64,000 nt of DNA, taken from assembly GCA_947179155.2 (NCBI GenBank), contig OX359286.1:9388501-9452500 (forward strand), in the 5' to 3' direction. The position numbers and the translations under genes were made by a program. The DNA is from Hedera helix. Its lineage: Eukaryota > Streptophyta > Magnoliopsida > Apiales > Araliaceae. Below are positions 61,101 through 64,000 of the stretch, one piece after another. Positions within the stretch are counted from its first letter, which is position 1; each line of letters opens with the position of its first letter. The notes below the pieces were generated by a model. The model was given only the letters and a program-made list of their open reading frames with translations. It made no database searches and had not been told where the DNA came from.

Positions 61101-61503
61101 ATTAATCCCTTAATTTCCATAATTAATGAAATTTATATTTATTACAATTAAACATAAACACATATATATACATAAATAATTCATATTTCTTACCTTTCCT
61201 TATAACCTCAGTTAAAACATAATTTCTGTACTTTCACTACAATTAAATTGTACACTTTTTGTACCTTTTCTTGAAATTTCTTTTATTTTTCATAAATTAT
61301 TTTAAAACAATTTATTTACTTTTCAATTATTTTAAATTAACACAATTCGTCATGATCTCTGTATAGATTTAATTTACTAATTAAATCTCATCACATACCT
61401 TAAATCACATAAAATAATAATTAATTTAAACAACCCTGATAATTCTGTTAATTAAATTTTTATTTAATTTTATTAAGGAAATCCGGAAATTCGGGTCCTC
61501 ACA
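58110..61503 (-). mobile_element. LTR-D (3394 bp), solo LTR with AATAT target duplication
   Basis: The plus strand starts TGTAACGCCCCCGAAATTC and ends GAAATTCGGGTCCTCACA. AATAT flanks both sides (58105-58109, 61504-61508). The end GGGGGCGTTACA on the minus strand groups it with the other gypsy LTRs. A minus-strand TATA box (inverse of TATATATATA, about 60244-60253) is followed by a GA-rich leader. The GC-rich palindrome cassette lies 450-620 bp downstream (59627-59793). No internal region is attached, so it is a solo LTR. Confidence 0.9.
59627..59793. repeat. Palindrome cassette, three hairpins and two AAACGGCGTCGTTT
   Basis: GGCCGCGC/GCGCGGCC (59627-59647), TCCGCGC/GCGCGGA (59698-59714) and GGCCGCGC/GCGCGGCC (59773-59793) are perfect-stem hairpins about 71-75 bp apart. 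They are separated by AAACGGCGTCGTTT at 59665-59678 and 59736-59749. The block is strikingly GC- and CpG-rich in an AT-rich LTR. Confidence 0.93.
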
Positions 61504-61508
61504 AATAT

Positions 61509-62880
61509 TTTGAAGATTCACCGTAGAAAGAACTACTCACAGGTGAAATAATTTTTCTCCTCTCTCCTTAATTTTAGATAAGTAGAGTCACTTGGTCTAA
61601 ATACCCTTACTAATAAACAACCTCCGGCACTTGCTAAAGATTTAATTTAATAGCAGCATAAAGAATTAGAGAGATCGTTGAACTAAACAACACAAGCCAC
61701 TTGTTTGCATTTAATTTAGATGAATATTCTACCTAAGATAAAATAATCTTTTGATCTGCAAAACAATTATTAAATTTAGTTGCTTCACAAATAGCAGTAG
61801 ATTAATATGAATAATAAACTAGTAGTACTCCTAGCAATTAAACAAATCAATCATAAAATTAAGCATAGAAGAATATTCAATAATCAAAATATAAATTGAA
61901 CAATTAAAATAAATTAGATCTCACAGTGTATAAATCTTGATGGTTTCAATCACTTAAACCAAGAAAAATAAATTAACTACTCATAATAATAGAGAACACT
62001 AAATAATAGAAGAGAGAATTTTTATTCTAATGAAAGTTGTGTACTACAATGTGTCTCAAGCCCTCTATTTATAGGCTCCATAAACCTCCTAACTTGTCCA
62101 AACCCTCTAACTTGTCCAAATCCTAATAGGATTTACAATTAAAAATAAAAAAAAAATAAAATAATTATTATCCTAACCTTAGTTGGAATTAAAATCCAAT
62201 TTGGAATCAAAAAGTAGCAAAAATTCGCGAATAATTTCGTTTTGGGCCATTTCCGCGCTTGCCAAACGCTGCATTCGCTACAGTGCCCGGTCACAGCCTC
62301 CGCGCATTGCGCGGCGCGTTCTCAGTGGCGAAACGGCATCATTTCATCTTTTCCTCGGTCTGCTGCTTGGCCTCGCAATGCGCGGGTCTTCGTTTGCCAT
62401 AAAAGGATGTCATTTGCTCTGTTGCTGAAAACCTTCCGCGCAATGAGCGCAACTCAATTTTTCGAATATTTACCATTCTGCCACCGGTCGACACTTTTCG
62501 ATTTAATTACGATTTTGCCATCAACGTTGGTTATTTACCAAAATGCCATCGAACTTTTGCTGAATTTACAGTTTTGTCCCTCAGCTTTATTTTTCCTAAA
62601 AATATAAAATATAAAATAATTAAAAATAAATAAAAGTAATATAAAAATACTAAAAATATTAAAAACACGTAATAATTAATAAAACACATAAAAACACTAA
62701 AAATAAATAAAAACACATAAATAAAAAGAAATATAAAATTACTATAAAATTACCTAAATTAACATAAATTAACTAAAATCCTATAAAAACTATTAAAACC
62801 AAAATAAGCTAAATAATTAAACATTTAAGCATACAATAAATATAAAAACTAAGTATTAGGGAATAAAAATATCATATAAT
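61509..62880 (-). mobile_element. LTR-C, right segment
   Basis: A minus-strand TATA box (CTATTTATAGG, about 62067-62077) is followed by a leader at 61980-62040. Upstream of it on that strand lies a palindrome cassette (62300-62450) of the same design as in LTR-D. The right end is not defined; near 62880 the sequence changes to LTR-A-like leader. Confidence 0.45.
62300..62450. repeat. Palindrome cassette in LTR-C, decayed
   Basis: CCGCGC-ATT-GCGCGG (62300-62314) is perfect. Later copies near 62371 (CTCGCAATGCGCGG) and 62435 (CCGCGCAATGAGCGC) carry mismatches. AAACGGCATCATTT (62331-62344) and a weaker AAAGGATGTCATTT copy lie between, in the same order and spacing as LTR-D. Confidence 0.8.
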
Positions 62881-63430
62881 TCAACCTTATCACATCAAAG
62901 CATACAAATACACTAGTTAAGCACAGTAAATCCTAGATATATTATTCTAACATAAATCTAGATATCAAAAAATCTTAAAACATACATAAATACATATATT
63001 AAAGGAAAACTAAGTTTTGAAGCACTTTTAATCTTTTAGTTGCTTTCTTCCTTCTTGCTAGAAATGAAATCAAGCTTGGATGGTCCACCTTGAAGTTTAG
63101 ATAATCTTCCTATTTATCTCTTATGGTTTCCTTCCTCTCTTTCTTAAGCTTTCTAGCTTATCTCTCTAGTTTTCTCTCACTTTTGCTCTCTAGCTTCCTT
63201 TCTCTCCAACACTTGGTGAAAGAAATGAAATGAATGAAATAATGAATGAGAGAGTTGTGAGTATATATTAAACTCCATCTAGTGAATATGTATATTTACA
63301 CAAAGTGTAAGTATACAATCAAAATAGGCCTACTAGACTTGCTATCATTTCTTTGCTTCTTCTAACATATACCAAGCTTCCAAGGGAAGCTACAGGGCTC
63401 CTAAAAAGCCTCAAAAGCTACCAGCAATAA
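62881..63430 (-). mobile_element. LTR-A, probable 5' leader segment
   Basis: GCTCTCTAGCTTCCTTTCTC and TTGGTGAAAGAAATGAAATG parallel the leader of LTR-B (54550-54610, GCTCTAGCTTCTCTC and TTGGTGAATGGAGCAAATG). A TATA-like TATATATTAAAC lies on the minus strand near 63256-63267. This suggests LTR-A continues here after the LTR-C insert. Confidence 0.5.
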
Positions 63431-64000
63431 TGTAATGACCACAAATTCTCTATGTCTTTGTAATTATAATTATTAAATAATTAGCAATGAATTAAAGTTT
63501 TTGTACTAATTAATTGTGCATTAAATAATTGAATGAATATACTTGTGTATGCATATATTTATTTAAAGTAATGAAGCAAGGTGTTATAATTAATTTAAAA
63601 CAAGTCTAATTGGATTATATTATAAGTTCAAATGAAGTATTAAACTATGTCAAATAAATTTTCATAGTAGTCCATGTTATAAATTTAAACCTTGATCCAT
63701 GTAATAATTAAACTAGCCCAATGCTTGATTTAATTAAATGTAACATATGTTACTTAATGTTAGCCCAATAGTACAATTAAATTGAGCTCAACCAAATTAA
63801 ATGGATGAGCCCAATATATTAAATCTTAGAGTCCAATGTGGAGCCCAAATCAAAGTTAAAATTGGTCAATATATATAGGTGTATATATGAATATATAAGG
63901 AAGAAAAATAAATAAAAAATGGGGGGTAAAACCCCCATTTGGTTGGCAAATCTAGGGGACCCACTTAGGTGGCTTGATTGCTTCACATTGCTTCTTTCAC
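63431..64000 (+). mobile_element. Start of a further plus-strand LTR (LTR-E), cut by window end
   Basis: It begins TGTAATGACCACAAATTC and then follows the LTR-1/-2 family U3: GTCTAATTGGATTATATTA, repeated AGCCCAA motifs, then GGGGACCCACTTAGGTGGC. No polypurine tract precedes it, so it is a 5' or solo LTR. AATAA (63426-63430) would be its left target copy. Confidence 0.8.

Overview
This window is AT-rich plant nuclear DNA, most likely from a eudicot. It holds one partial pentatricopeptide-repeat (PPR) gene, one intact glycosyltransferase gene, a scatter of small DNA transposons (Stowaway-type MITEs, two hAT-like elements, a Mutator-like element with 9-bp target duplications), a decayed LINE, and a deep nest of Ty3/gypsy LTR retrotransposons that fills almost everything right of about 28.7 kb. 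The species cannot be fixed from the sequence alone. No CRISPR, operon or other bacterial feature is present.

Layout. 1-1490: 3' end of a P-class PPR gene (+). 1.5-24.9 kb: gene-poor DNA with five Stowaway-like MITEs, a LINE remnant, long GA/CT microsatellites, a hAT-like element whose left end is caught in a roughly 0.95-kb tandem duplication (10950-12886), and a 2-kb Mutator-like element (21499-23513). 24974-26434: intact single-exon GT-B/GT4-type glycosyltransferase (-), the only complete cellular gene. 27601-28228: a hAT MITE with perfect 8-bp target duplication. 28451-28679: an inverted-repeat MITE sitting in a TA microsatellite.

28.7-36.4 kb: an old gypsy gag fragment is split by a younger non-autonomous gypsy element (28964-35684) with a 3.27-kb 5' LTR, a tRNA-iMet-type primer site, a degraded gag and no pol. 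Its 3' LTR has lost about 2.1 kb, including the promoter. 36.4-37.8 kb: an LTR-like fragment. 37826-42405: a minus-strand gypsy element with decayed gag, protease and reverse transcriptase, truncated before integrase, with an extra coiled-coil ORF between primer site and gag.

42.4-64 kb: the 5' LTR of that minus-strand element is broken into pieces by later insertions. A solo LTR (LTR-B) sits inside it and is itself split by a truncated element ending in LTR-1 plus an adjacent solo LTR-2. An LTR-like insert (LTR-C) contains the solo LTR-D, flanked by AATAT. A further LTR starts at 63431 and leaves the window.

The most unusual signals are inside these LTRs: arrays of 39-bp units that each form an 11-bp-stem hairpin, with variation concentrated in the loop and an apparent compensatory stem change between LTR copies; GC-rich palindromes whose sequence differs in each LTR but whose distance from the TATA box is nearly constant; and a roughly 70-bp palindrome cassette shared by two otherwise different LTR types.
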